A stretch of 17,302 bases of DNA from Thermoproteota archaeon. Lineage in GTDB: Archaea > Korarchaeota > Korarchaeia > B14-G2. Position numbers and translations under genes: made by a program. Below are positions 1 to 6,262 of this stretch, piece after piece. The notes beneath the pieces are model-generated. The model saw only the letters and a program-made list of their open reading frames with translations. It did not search any database and was not told where the DNA came from. Within the stretch, counting starts at the first letter, position 1. Each line of letters starts with the position of its first letter. Where the stretch lies: the NCBI GenBank assembly GCA_003661385.1, contig QMWA01000014.1, forward strand, positions 1 to 17,302, given 5' to 3'.

Positions 1-585
1 GTCCTGTGCCACCAAGTCGAATACTACTGCGTTTATTCCTGTTAGCCCAGCGAAGCCCAGCTTATAGTAGAGTGCGCCCATTGGCAGCCCAGTCTCTGGG
101 TCTAGCCCTAGGTATGTGTAATGTGAGATGTTGATTGCGTTATAGTTCTCTCCTATGTAGCCCCACATTAGGTAGCCTCCTGCCATGTAGTTCATTGACA
201 GTGGGGCTGGCCATGTGACAGTTGGGTCATATGCCTGGACTACCGGTGCATTTGATGTCTCTACCTTGTCTAAGTCATACACGTACTCTTCCATCTTCAG
301 TAGGGCTGCATGTATCTTAAATGGCTCTGGTGGGTTCTTTGCGTGAGTATAGTACAGGTGGGTTCCTATCTTTGCAGCTATCAGTGCTGCGCCTAGTACA
401 TCTTCTGCTCTACCTGTCTCACCTAGTATGATTGCTACCTCATTAGTGCCATCCATGTCGTAGTCTATGAGTCCGTCCTTAACGAATGGCGATGGGAACT
501 CTGATAGTGGCTCTGCTGCTACTGGCACTATCCAACTAAGGGCGGCTAGTAGGGCCAAGGCTGCTAGGAACTTTCTCATCGACAT
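1..585 (-). CDS. Secreted surface (S-layer-like) protein, N-terminal 195 residues, cut by window edge
   Basis: I translated this by hand: an open frame runs from ATG at 585 to the first base of the window with no stop, so the C-terminal part lies outside. The product begins MSMRKFLAALALLAALSW, a basic start and hydrophobic core, with a likely signal-peptidase site after PVAA near residue 24. The mature part continues with a DYDMDGTNEVAIILG segment and an alternation of small and aromatic residues (MAGGYLMWGYIGENYN), which resembles crenarchaeal S-layer proteins that start with a FPSPF-type segment. Role by family: building block of the outer paracrystalline coat. The family call is by resemblance only. 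A second in-frame ATG lies at 579. AGAAGGTG lies about 8 bases before the first ATG and favours it. Codons lean towards GCA, CCA and ATA, consistent with high expression. The secretion call is firm, the S-layer call moderate. Confidence 0.7.
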   Translation of the reverse strand, partial: MSMRKFLAALALLAALSWIVPVAAEPLSEFPSPFVKDGLIDYDMDGTNEVAIILGETGRAEDVLGAALIAAKIGTHLYYTHAKNPPEPFKIHAALLKMEEYVYDLDKVETSNAPVVQAYDPTVTWPAPLSMNYMAGGYLMWGYIGENYNAINISHYTYLGLDPETGLPMGALYYKLGFAGLTGINAVVFDLVAQD

Positions 586-602
586 ACTTACACACCTTCT
601 CG

Positions 603-622
603 CGGTCCCCCTTGCGGGGCCG
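603..622 (-). promoter_or_regulatory. GC-rich 5' leader hairpin with GNRA-type tetraloop
   Basis: On the minus strand the leader of the S-layer-like gene reads CGG-CCCC-GCAA-GGGG-GA-CCG: seven G-C pairs with a two-base GA bulge, capped by GCAA, a GNRA tetraloop. It ends 18 bases before the ATG at 585. The surrounding 601-640 is almost all G and C in an otherwise AT-rich spacer. If the TATA-like box at 644-651 is used, transcription would start near 621, placing the hairpin at the very 5' end of the mRNA. A role in mRNA stability or translation control is inference. Confidence 0.5.
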
Positions 623-643
623 GGTGGTCGGGGGAGGGGCAGT

Positions 644-651
644 TATTTAAA
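644..651 (-). promoter_or_regulatory. Candidate TATA box for the S-layer-like gene (proximal)
   Basis: Minus-strand TTTAAATA. With the usual archaeal distance of about 27 bp the start would fall near 621, giving a leader of about 36 nt. The stretch between box and start is very GC-rich, which is unfavourable for melting, so the distal box at 711-718 is a real alternative. Confidence 0.35.
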
Positions 652-710
652 CATATCCATCTGGAACGTTTCAAGACGTTTTTTTGCAGCCTTTTACCGG
701 CATTTTAGCC

Positions 711-718
711 TTTATATA
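711..718 (-). promoter_or_regulatory. Candidate TATA box for the S-layer-like gene (distal)
   Basis: Minus-strand TATATAAA followed by GG, a good match to the archaeal TATA consensus. It would start transcription near 688 and give a leader of roughly 100 nt. That leader would contain a 5-bp hairpin (AACGT and ACGTT at 665-680, six-base loop) as well as the GC-rich hairpin at 603-622. Two boxes may mean two promoters. Confidence 0.35.
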
Positions 719-926
719 CGCCTGTTAAGTCCATCAGATGTTTATTTTCTCCAATAATTGATCATCTAGTGTCTTATACCCTAACCCATAATTCTTTGGT
801 TATTGACGAATGCGCTCCATCTTCACGTCTAAGTCTTAGTTAACCTCATAAATTGCACCTGTTCCCTTATAATTCAAGTGGTGGGTAGCTAGGGTGCCCT
901 CTCTGGCTTCTAGTAGAGAATAAACC

Positions 927-934
927 TTTTAAAT
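927..934 (+). promoter_or_regulatory. TATA box of tRNA-Thr
   Basis: TTTTAAAT preceded by AACC (a BRE-like purine/C stretch). Its centre is about 26 bp before the first base of the tRNA at 956, so the tRNA is probably transcribed with almost no 5' leader. Confidence 0.6.
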
Positions 935-955
935 TCCAGAGCTCCTAGTCCTAGT

Positions 956-1039
956 GCCCCGGTGGCGTAGCTGGTTAGCGCGGCCGCCTCGTAGTGTTGA
1001 GAGAGCGGCAGGGCGAGGGTTCGAATCCCTCCCGGGGCT
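956..1039 (+). tRNA. tRNA-Thr (anticodon CGU) with a 10-nt intron at 994-1003
   Basis: Full cloverleaf: acceptor GCCCCGG (956-962) with CCGGGGC (1032-1038), D stem GCGT/GCGC, anticodon stem GCCGC (983-987) with GCGGC (1005-1009), T arm GAGGG-TTCGAAT-CCCTC. The discriminator is T at 1039, as expected for archaeal tRNA-Thr. Seventeen bases lie in the anticodon loop, so 10 must be removed. A relaxed BHB places the cuts after position 37: CTCG (988-991) pairs with TGAG (998-1001), with bulges TA^G and AG^A. The spliced loop is CTCGTAA with anticodon CGU, reading ACG. CCA is not encoded. The gene ends on the base before the nop10 stop codon of the opposite strand. C32 is a possible TrmJ target. 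Confidence 0.93.
994..1003 (+). other. 10-nt tRNA intron (canonical position 37/38)
   Basis: GTGTTGAGAG. The 4-bp central helix CTCG/TGAG contains one G-U pair and is closed directly by a six-base loop, so the 5' bulge lies in the loop (bulge-helix-loop form). The outer helix is the anticodon stem. Cutting after the second base of each three-base bulge gives exactly this intron and restores a seven-base anticodon loop. Confidence 0.8.
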
Positions 1040-1207
1040 CTAGATAAGCCCGACCTTAATCAGCCTATGTGGATCCTTAGGACTATAATCTGGGGGTGGT
1101 GCTGGAATAGTTCTTTTGCCGCACTTTGGGCATTCTTCTCTGAGAGTATATGCTAGGCAGGAGAGACACTTCCTTATTTTGCTCTTTCCTCTTCTAGCAG
1201 GCGGCAT
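1040..1207 (-). CDS. nop10: Nop10, H/ACA RNP pseudouridylation subunit (55 aa)
   Basis: A short frame read by hand from the sequence. The product has the Nop10 pattern: KCLSCLAYTL (residues 13-22), ECPKCG (25-30), then the proline-rich PAPPPDYSPKDPH (35-47), which in the family wraps around the Cbf5 catalytic subunit. The two Cys pairs C14/C17 and C26/C29 form the small zinc knuckle. Nop10 works with Cbf5, Gar1 and L7Ae in RNA-guided pseudouridine formation in rRNA. The only suitable start is ATG at 1205-1207, inside the aIF2alpha coding end, giving a 34-base overlap; the basic N-terminal extension MPPARRGKSK is slightly longer than usual. The gene is last in the series with PriS, GINS, L44e, S27e and aIF2alpha, a familiar archaeal grouping. 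Its stop codon touches the 3' end of the convergent tRNA-Thr. Confidence 0.93.
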   Translation of the reverse strand: MPPARRGKSKIRKCLSCLAYTLREECPKCGKRTIPAPPPDYSPKDPHRLIKVGLI

Positions 1208-1971
1208 AGACCATCATGCTTTCTCAGTTCCTCATCTGCAAGCTTTACAATAAGCTCTGCTGCTTGCCTTAGCTGTTTAGGGTCATGTGATCTCGCCTTC
1301 AGTAAGTACCTAGGTGACCCTATGTTTGTGAAGTTTAATTCTACTTCCCTAAACTTCCTCTTAGCCTCATTTAGACTCGCTGTTAGTGCTCTTCTCAGGA
1401 CTACCGCGCCATCAGGAGCATAGCATCTAGCCTCTATTATGAACCTGCTTTCATATGTTGGGATAGAGACTCTCTCAAGACCTAGCTCTACTATTTTCTC
1501 TGCGAGCTCTCTGTCAAACCCTTCCTTGACCAGTACATCTGCTCCCTTTACTATAGCCTCCTCTATTGCAGCCAGCACATCTGTATAGCTCCTTAGGAGT
1601 CTTCTTGCCAGCGTCATGATCTTCCTCTTGTCTCTGCCAATCTTCCTAGCAGCCTCTAACATTATAGTGACCCCTCTCCTGTTTCTCTTCCATTCTCCAA
1701 GCTTTCTTTCAGCTTCATCTTTCCTGATGAACTTTAGTGTAAGGTCTATTTCCTCTCTTTTCTCGTCTACACGTAGTACTCTACCTACTACTATCTGCCC
1801 CTCTCTCACAAAGTCTCTGATGTTCCTTATCCTAACTGGAGCCACCTGCGACCTGGGTATGTAGGCCTGCTTTCCACCATACTCTAGTAGCTCAACTTTA
1901 GCTCCATACTCATCTACTTCAATGACCCTTGCTACAACAAGAGACCTAGGTCTTGGAAGGCCTTCAAACAC
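1174..1971 (-). CDS. eif2a: Translation initiation factor aIF2 subunit alpha
   Basis: 265 residues, the normal length. Aspects seen: an N-terminal S1/OB-fold domain (about residues 8-85, with LVVARVIEVDEYGAKVELLEY and the IRNIRDFVREGQ segment), a helical middle domain (about 86-170) and a C-terminal alpha-beta domain (about 175-265) that in the family contacts aIF2gamma. With beta and gamma subunits it brings initiator Met-tRNA to the small ribosomal subunit; archaeal aIF2 also guards mRNA 5' ends. The start is GTG at 1969-1971, overlapping the end of rps27e by 8 bases and preceded by GGTGAG at a suitable distance, which suggests coupled translation. Its 3' end overlaps nop10. Nothing in the sequence looks broken. 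Confidence 0.96.
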   Translation of the reverse strand: MFEGLPRPRSLVVARVIEVDEYGAKVELLEYGGKQAYIPRSQVAPVRIRNIRDFVREGQIVVGRVLRVDEKREEIDLTLKFIRKDEAERKLGEWKRNRRGVTIMLEAARKIGRDKRKIMTLARRLLRSYTDVLAAIEEAIVKGADVLVKEGFDRELAEKIVELGLERVSIPTYESRFIIEARCYAPDGAVVLRRALTASLNEAKRKFREVELNFTNIGSPRYLLKARSHDPKQLRQAAELIVKLADEELRKHDGLCRLLEEERAK

Positions 1972-2167
1972 CTAGCTCACCTACCACCTTCCCATACACT
2001 CTTGCTCTCCCTCCAGTAGGCTCTGCAAGAACTTCCTCGCAGACAAAGCATTTAACCACGGTTGAAGCATGGGAGAAAACGATCTGCTCATTTCCGCAGT
2101 TCTTACACTTGACTCGAAGGAACTTAGACTTTGGTAGTGGGACTTCTATCTTCCGCTTTGATACCAT
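1964..2167 (-). CDS. rps27e: Ribosomal protein S27e (eS27)
   Basis: 67 residues, normal for the family. The zinc finger is plain: C21-x2-C24 (KCKNCGNEQIV) and C40-x2-C43 (KCFVCEEVL) around the typical SHAST turn, followed by the conserved LAEPTGGRA segment. It is a component of the small ribosomal subunit. ATG start. It follows rpl44e with a 9-base gap and overlaps the GTG start of aIF2alpha by 8 bases, so it is translated from the same message. Confidence 0.97.
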   Translation of the reverse strand: MVSKRKIEVPLPKSKFLRVKCKNCGNEQIVFSHASTVVKCFVCEEVLAEPTGGRARVYGKVVGELGV

Positions 2168-2176
2168 TCTCTCACC

Positions 2177-2455
2177 TTATTCCTTGAACTCCAGTCTAGT
2201 AAGCCTGCCGACTACTCTGGTCTTTTTCATACCGCATACCTTACATACAAGCAGGAGTACTCCCTTCTTTGTAGTCTTAGCTTTTCTTCTAAGTCTTCCT
2301 CTCGGTTCTCCTCCATATCCCCGTCTCTTTCTCTCCAACTGCCTCTGACCCCAAGACATGCTTCTAGGCTTCCCCTTGCTAGGCTTCTTGACAGCATGCT
2401 CCGTATGCTTGTTGCACCTTCGACAGTAAACCCTAAGAACCGTTGGCGCCTTCAT
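2177..2455 (-). CDS. rpl44e: Ribosomal protein L44e (eL42)
   Basis: 92 residues from the chosen start. Zinc ligands C11/C14 (VYCRRCNKHTEH) and C71/C74 (LVCKVCGMKK) flank a very basic middle (KGKPRSMSWGQRQLERKRRGYGG) that in the family lines the E-site region of the large subunit. I chose ATG at 2453-2455 because family members begin MK-x-P at this point and GGGTG lies 8 bases upstream. An in-frame GTG at 2482, overlapping the GINS stop codon, would add nine residues without family support. It continues the operon from gins15. Confidence 0.95.
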   Translation of the reverse strand: MKAPTVLRVYCRRCNKHTEHAVKKPSKGKPRSMSWGQRQLERKRRGYGGEPRGRLRRKAKTTKKGVLLLVCKVCGMKKTRVVGRLTRLEFKE

Positions 2456-2481
2456 GTTTAAGCACCCTTCATGCTCTAGCA

Positions 2482-3015
2482 CTACTCTACATTAACCTTT
2501 TCCTCTCTACAAGCTCCCTCGCTCTTCAAAGCTGCAGCAAGCTCTGCAGGTATATAAGCAAGGTCTCCCCTTCTAAATGGCCCATAGACCTTCATCCTAG
2601 GTCCTATGACTTCAACGCTGTTTCTCTCAAATATGACGACTACCTTCTCGCCTATCTCCTTGGCGCTGACTTCAGGTATGACTGCTGCTGCATGCTGATA
2701 TGCTGCTTCATACACGTCTCTGACAGCTTTTCTCTCGGCTTCTGTGAGCCTTTCATCGTCTACACCGAGCACTGTGGCCATTAAACCTTTAATGACTCTT
2801 ATCATGAAAAGCAACCTTAATGCCTCTTGAGCTTCCCTTATCAAGTCGACGATTATGCTTCTACCTGGCTCAGAGTCTGGTATGCTTCTGCGGATGCTAA
2901 GCAGCTCTGAATAAGCTCTCCTATAGAAGCCTTCCTCTAGCTCTTGGCATCGTTCTGATGAAACCTCTGCCTCTATGAGCTCTCCAATTCTACTCAATGC
3001 TTTCACGCTTCTCAA
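2482..3015 (-). CDS. gins15: GINS subunit, Sld5/Psf1 (GINS15/GINS51) type
   Basis: 177 residues. The helical A domain comes first (about 1-115, with the hydrophobic helix LRLLFMIRVIKGLMA) and a small beta B domain last (about 123-167, VVVIFERNSVEVIGPRM then YGPFRRGDLAYIPAELAAAL). This A-then-B order marks the Sld5/Psf1 class rather than GINS23. GINS joins MCM and the RecJ-like Cdc45 homologue in the replicative helicase and contacts primase, which fits its position directly after priS. The ATG at 3015 lies within the last codons of priS (26-base overlap), so translation is probably coupled. Sequence divergence in this family is high, but the GPFxxGD-x-x-x-(I/L)P pattern is clear. Confidence 0.88.
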   Translation of the reverse strand: MRSVKALSRIGELIEAEVSSERCQELEEGFYRRAYSELLSIRRSIPDSEPGRSIIVDLIREAQEALRLLFMIRVIKGLMATVLGVDDERLTEAERKAVRDVYEAAYQHAAAVIPEVSAKEIGEKVVVIFERNSVEVIGPRMKVYGPFRRGDLAYIPAELAAALKSEGACREEKVNVE

Positions 3016-4210
3016 CAGCCATACCCCTCAGTATCAGGTATACAGCAGCATGTGTTGGGAGTTCTACTTCTTCACCGCTGTGATATGGGCCATATGACTT
3101 CTTTAAAAGCTGGAATCTAGGAACTGGGTACTGTACTACTATCCTAACAGCTTCATTAAATGGTACAACTGCCTGGCTAAATGGATCAAAACTCGCAACT
3201 TCAGCTTCAAGTAGGGGTACAACTCTAAAGCCTGTTCCTCCATGAAGGCTGTTAACAACTCTTATAAGCCTGTGTATGTCCTCAGTAACCACGATATCTA
3301 TCTTACCCCCCAACTCGGCAAGCCCCCTTTCGGCAAGCTTGATTATCCTCCTTAAGGCTTTAGTGCCAACTAGCATATGCGGCTTAGCCTCTCCAGATAA
3401 AGCGAGCTTAAGATTTCTCTTAAGCTCCTCACCAACTCCGTGAAAGATCTCTCCTTCCTCAATAGCCCTCAGCAGGTACTCTGCTATTCTCCTCTTCCAT
3501 CCTCCATCTCTGACTGTAGGCATTCTCACCCAAGCTCCTCCTCTTACATTCCTGATGTGCTGTATTATTCCTCTTTTCCCAAAGATTTCAACTCCCTCTC
3601 CCATAACATAGGCGCCTATCTCCCTTCGCTCATGTCCCCCTAGTTGCAAGATCTCATCGGATACAGCTCTAATGTGAAAGCCTCTATTGCCGCTAAACGA
3701 CACTCTAATGTCATCTAAGCCAAAGTCTTCTCTAAGGACATCTATTACCTTCACAGCCTCCTTAGCAGCTGCTTTTATGCAGCTGCTGCAGAACCACTTC
3801 CTGCTATCTACTTCCCCTCCGCATACAGGGCAGGCCTCAACCTCCTTAGTTCCCTCCTCCTTACAGCTCTTGCATCTCCATGGAGTATGTTCTGGCCTAC
3901 AAGGGGCATTAATGTGGTCTGCATCTATGTCAAATACGAGATCTGCTCCAATCCAGCCTTTCTCTCCCATTCTCGCACTGGGATCCCTGTAGTATGCCAC
4001 TGAATAGTAGCAATGGAGTGGAGTTTCCTCTCTGAGAAACTTCCTGAAGCTGCTAATCTCTTTAAACCACATGTGCCTGCTCATGCTGCCACTGAAGGGC
4101 ACGATACCTATCTCTCTGGCATCTATTCTCTCAACATAAATTATTCTTGAGAACTTCTCGTAATACTTTGTAAACATCATCTGGACTACTGTGCGCCCTT
4201 GAACCTGCAT
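2990..4210 (-). CDS. priS: DNA primase catalytic subunit PriS
   Basis: 406 residues. Catalytic signatures: LVFDIDAD (D94 and D96, metal ligands), SGNRGFHI (173-180, nucleotide binding), and IDIVVTEDIHRLIRVVNSLHGGTG (304-327) with the third acidic residue, probably D305. Between the first two motifs lies a cysteine-rich insert: C104, C113, C116, C127, C130, C141, C144, enough for one zinc site and perhaps two. The protein makes the RNA/DNA primers for replication together with PriL, whose gene lies directly upstream and overlaps by 25 bases. I kept the ATG at 4210, although M11 or M12 would also give a full catalytic domain. The gene overlaps gins15 at its end. Confidence 0.96.
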   Translation of the reverse strand: MQVQGRTVVQMMFTKYYEKFSRIIYVERIDAREIGIVPFSGSMSRHMWFKEISSFRKFLREETPLHCYYSVAYYRDPSARMGEKGWIGADLVFDIDADHINAPCRPEHTPWRCKSCKEEGTKEVEACPVCGGEVDSRKWFCSSCIKAAAKEAVKVIDVLREDFGLDDIRVSFSGNRGFHIRAVSDEILQLGGHERREIGAYVMGEGVEIFGKRGIIQHIRNVRGGAWVRMPTVRDGGWKRRIAEYLLRAIEEGEIFHGVGEELKRNLKLALSGEAKPHMLVGTKALRRIIKLAERGLAELGGKIDIVVTEDIHRLIRVVNSLHGGTGFRVVPLLEAEVASFDPFSQAVVPFNEAVRIVVQYPVPRFQLLKKSYGPYHSGEEVELPTHAAVYLILRGMAVEKRESIE

Positions 4211-5136
4211 AGCCCATCCTTAATCGGGCAGAGCCCCCACAGCTTTATTTTCTTACAGCTTGGCGGCCTGTACCTTATTCTAGATCCCTTAAGCCCAGCT
4301 ATGTGCATGACCTGATACTCTGTAATGCTTGGATTGTAGTCTGAGACACTTGTGAAAAGCTCTACTATTTCCTCTACGGTAGCTCCTCTTGACAGCATGT
4401 AGGTAGTCAGTGTGAACCTTGCCTGGTGGCTTACTGCCTCCCCTCTTAAGATAGCCTGCTTGATCTCTTCTACACATGGAGGAAGCTGTCCTCTAGTCTT
4501 CAGCGTCTTAGCTTTCACAGTTCTCTCAACATGCTCCTTTACCTTATCAGCCTTTACCCTGAGCTCCTCTGGAAGCCACTCAACCTCCCTCTCAATGCTG
4601 ACAATCCATAGTCTCACTGCCTCACTTAGAAGTCTTCTGAGTTCGCGCCAGGAAATCCTAACCCAACCCTTCCTAGGCTCTCTGTTCCCAAGTCTCCACT
4701 CTGGCGCGCTAAATCTTCTAGTCAACCTAAGGTATGATGTAAAATGCATCTGAAGCTCGTCTTCCTCTCTAGCAACTCTAATGTCGTATTCTTTAGCAAG
4801 CTGTAGCAGTACATCAGGGGGTTCTCCAGTGGATGAGGCTAAAAACCTCCAACTCTCATAGTCTGCCAGCCTTTCTTTAAGAAGTCTGTTTTTTGTGTAA
4901 AGCACCATCCATAATGCAACATAAGCTGAAAGAAATTCCGACAGGTAGTCTACAGCTCTTTTCACAGATCTAGGCTTTATTCCAGCTGCCTGCTCCAGTC
5001 TCACGACTGCTGCATTCAATACAGCTCTTCTCTCAGGCTGAAGGAGCTCTTCAAGCGGCACCTTAAGCTTTCTAAGGAAACTTACACCAGATTTCGTAAA
5101 TGGATACTTGGCAAGGAACTCTATGTTGGCGGCCAT
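4186..5136 (-). CDS. priL: DNA primase large subunit PriL
   Basis: 316 residues. The N-terminal two thirds are alpha-helical and divergent, as is usual, and hold the PriS-binding part. The C-terminal domain carries the four cysteines of the [4Fe-4S] cluster: C221 (QLPPCVEEI), then C294, C303 and C310 (PPSCKKIKLWGLCPIKDGLC). The SHQARFTLTTYMLSRGATVEEIVELF stretch (236-261) is typical of the primer/template-binding domain. PriL regulates primer initiation and length. It starts with ATG two bases after the PCNA stop codon and overlaps priS at its end. Confidence 0.94.
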   Translation of the reverse strand: MAANIEFLAKYPFTKSGVSFLRKLKVPLEELLQPERRAVLNAAVVRLEQAAGIKPRSVKRAVDYLSEFLSAYVALWMVLYTKNRLLKERLADYESWRFLASSTGEPPDVLLQLAKEYDIRVAREEDELQMHFTSYLRLTRRFSAPEWRLGNREPRKGWVRISWRELRRLLSEAVRLWIVSIEREVEWLPEELRVKADKVKEHVERTVKAKTLKTRGQLPPCVEEIKQAILRGEAVSHQARFTLTTYMLSRGATVEEIVELFTSVSDYNPSITEYQVMHIAGLKGSRIRYRPPSCKKIKLWGLCPIKDGLCRFKGAQ

Positions 5137-5138
5137 CT

Positions 5139-5903
5139 CTAACTCTTCAGAATAGGTGCTAAGAAGTACCTTAGAACTCCCCCCTCAAGTGGTTGGAATG
5201 TCAGTATGAGTGGTGCATCTGTTGCATACTCGAGGGTCACTTTCTCAGCTAGCTTAGCTCCTTCCATCATCTTCCTGACATACTCTATCCCATAAGTTGA
5301 CTTTACTAGCTCCTCTTCGACCTCAAGCTCTAGCAGGGCAGCATCTCCTCTCCTAAGGTTTATTGTGACGCTCTGCCCATTCCCCTCAGACAGGAACTTA
5401 ACTTCCTCTCTTGTAGATTCTATAGTGAACTCACTACCCACAAGCTGAATGTCTTTTATTATCTCCTTCATCTCATCACTCAATATAACTACTCTGGCCT
5501 TAACAGGAAGCCTAACCTCTCTCTCCTCTGACATCTCCTTTACAATAGAAGGCAGCCTGAACTCCCTCGTAGAAACTCCTATAAGCTTGAGCTTAAGCAT
5601 ATTTCCCTCAGGAGGCACCTCTATCTCAAGCTTATCATCTCTCCTAGCCCTCTTAAGGATTCTAGATACTTCATAGAAGTTTATTCCTACCGCTATGGCC
5701 TCTGTAACCTCATAGTCCTCAAAGTAGTCTTTAGGCATGCTTACCTCAACCATAGTGGTCTTGGATGCATCCATCTCTCTAATATACACCTTCTCAGGCT
5801 TGAAGCTGACTGTAGCCTCCTCAACTATAGCCTCAACAGCCTTAGTGAACTGGGCAAACGACTTTGCTTCTCTGATAGTTACTCTAACAGACCCCAATAA
5901 CAT
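5139..5903 (-). CDS. pcn: DNA sliding clamp PCNA
   Basis: 254 residues, the standard clamp length. The usual landmarks are present: FKPEKVYIREMDASKTTMVEVSMP in the first half, an interdomain region near residues 110-130, and the C-terminal APILKS, where PIP-box partners dock in the family. Two clamp folds are implied. It tethers polymerase, FEN1, ligase and others to DNA. Crenarchaea often have three PCNA paralogues that form a heterotrimer; the sequence alone does not tell which one this is. A TATA-like TTTATTTA at 5928-5935 predicts a start at about 5904, so this gene may have its own leaderless transcript in addition to read-through from tfs. Confidence 0.95.
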   Translation of the reverse strand: MLLGSVRVTIREAKSFAQFTKAVEAIVEEATVSFKPEKVYIREMDASKTTMVEVSMPKDYFEDYEVTEAIAVGINFYEVSRILKRARRDDKLEIEVPPEGNMLKLKLIGVSTREFRLPSIVKEMSEEREVRLPVKARVVILSDEMKEIIKDIQLVGSEFTIESTREEVKFLSEGNGQSVTINLRRGDAALLELEVEEELVKSTYGIEYVRKMMEGAKLAEKVTLEYATDAPLILTFQPLEGGVLRYFLAPILKS

Positions 5904-5927
5904 CCCCAGTTAGCTTCGTTCTCGCAG

Positions 5928-5935
5928 TAAATAAA
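5928..5935 (-). promoter_or_regulatory. TATA box for a leaderless PCNA-primase transcript
   Basis: Minus-strand TTTATTTA in the 35-base gap between the OB-like gene and pcn. Its centre is 27-28 bp from the PCNA ATG, the right distance for a leaderless mRNA. Confidence 0.5.
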
Positions 5936-5941
5936 GTTTTG

Positions 5942-6253
5942 CTAGAACCTACGCAAGTCCAACAGCCTAGCTACCTTCTTGAACATATTGTGCGTGTCTA
6001 GGTCTATTCTGGCTAACAGATCACATGCAACTTCAATGACCTCCCCCAACCCTATCACTGTGCCCGCTACAAGAACAGGCTCTGAAATCTTCAGCTCGTC
6101 ACACTCACTGCAATATACTCTGGCCTTCTTCTCGTCATCTCCTACAAGTAGGAATCCCTCTCCCTTCTCAAGTATCACTCCCGTGAACATCACCAAATCC
6201 TCTATTTTATCTATGCTGCTTAGTTGTTTCATCACGTAGCCTCGCTCAACCAA
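5942..6253 (-). CDS. Small OB-fold-like protein of unknown function
   Basis: 103 residues from a TTG start at 6251-6253; the ATG at 6230-6232 gives 96 residues and is an equally good start. I do not recognise a named family. After a short helix, residues 20-86 read as alternating short beta strands with glycine turns (VMFTGVILEKGEGFLLVG, ARVYCSECDEL, PVLVAGTVIGLGEVIEVACDLLARI), the pattern of a single OB fold, followed by a C-terminal helix. A CxxC pair (C48, C51) sits on one strand. It lies between tfs (9-base gap) and pcn (35-base gap), so a role with single-stranded DNA or nascent RNA is likely by context. The fold is inferred from pattern, the function unknown. Confidence 0.65.
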   Translation of the reverse strand: MVERGYVMKQLSSIDKIEDLVMFTGVILEKGEGFLLVGDDEKKARVYCSECDELKISEPVLVAGTVIGLGEVIEVACDLLARIDLDTHNMFKKVARLLDLRRF

Positions 6254-6262
6254 TTTGCTCCC

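Larger units (their letters stand above)
641..955. other. Gene-free AT-rich spacer between divergent S-layer-like gene and tRNA-Thr
   Basis: No reading frame in this spacer looks like a gene; frames crossing it have no sensible protein character. It holds the two minus-strand TATA candidates for the S-layer-like gene, the plus-strand TATA box of tRNA-Thr, and a further plus-strand TTATAATT at about 866-873 without a recognisable gene after it. No C/D or H/ACA RNA motif set could be assembled. Confidence 0.6.

Noticed and set aside
665-690. Plus-strand hairpin (AACGT/ACGTT) followed by a run of T, like an intrinsic terminator
   Set aside because: No plus-strand gene ends upstream of it; on the minus strand the T run becomes A. 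Kept only as a possible element of a long leader.
467-757. Plus-strand open frame of 96 codons across the S-layer-like gene start and its leader
   Set aside because: Composition is unlike a protein, it runs antisense to a clear signal-peptide gene, and it includes the GC-rich leader and TATA boxes.
735-790. Possible C/D box small RNA on the minus strand (GATGATC and CTGA present)
   Set aside because: The C box is imperfect and no D' or C' box lies between at suitable spacing.
866-955. Extra TATA-like box at 866-873 with a short hairpin after it, perhaps another RNA gene
   Set aside because: Only weak 4-5 bp pairing, no recognisable RNA family and no ORF; probably spacer before the tRNA promoter.
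983-1009. Reading the split tRNA at 956-1039 as tRNA-Ser (CGA) by another intron position
   Set aside because: tRNA-Ser needs a long variable arm, which is absent; the BHB pairing and T73 support tRNA-Thr(CGU).
2456-2482. Longer L44e starting at GTG 2482
   Set aside because: Family members begin at the MK-x-P methionine at 2455; the overlap with the GINS stop alone is not enough.
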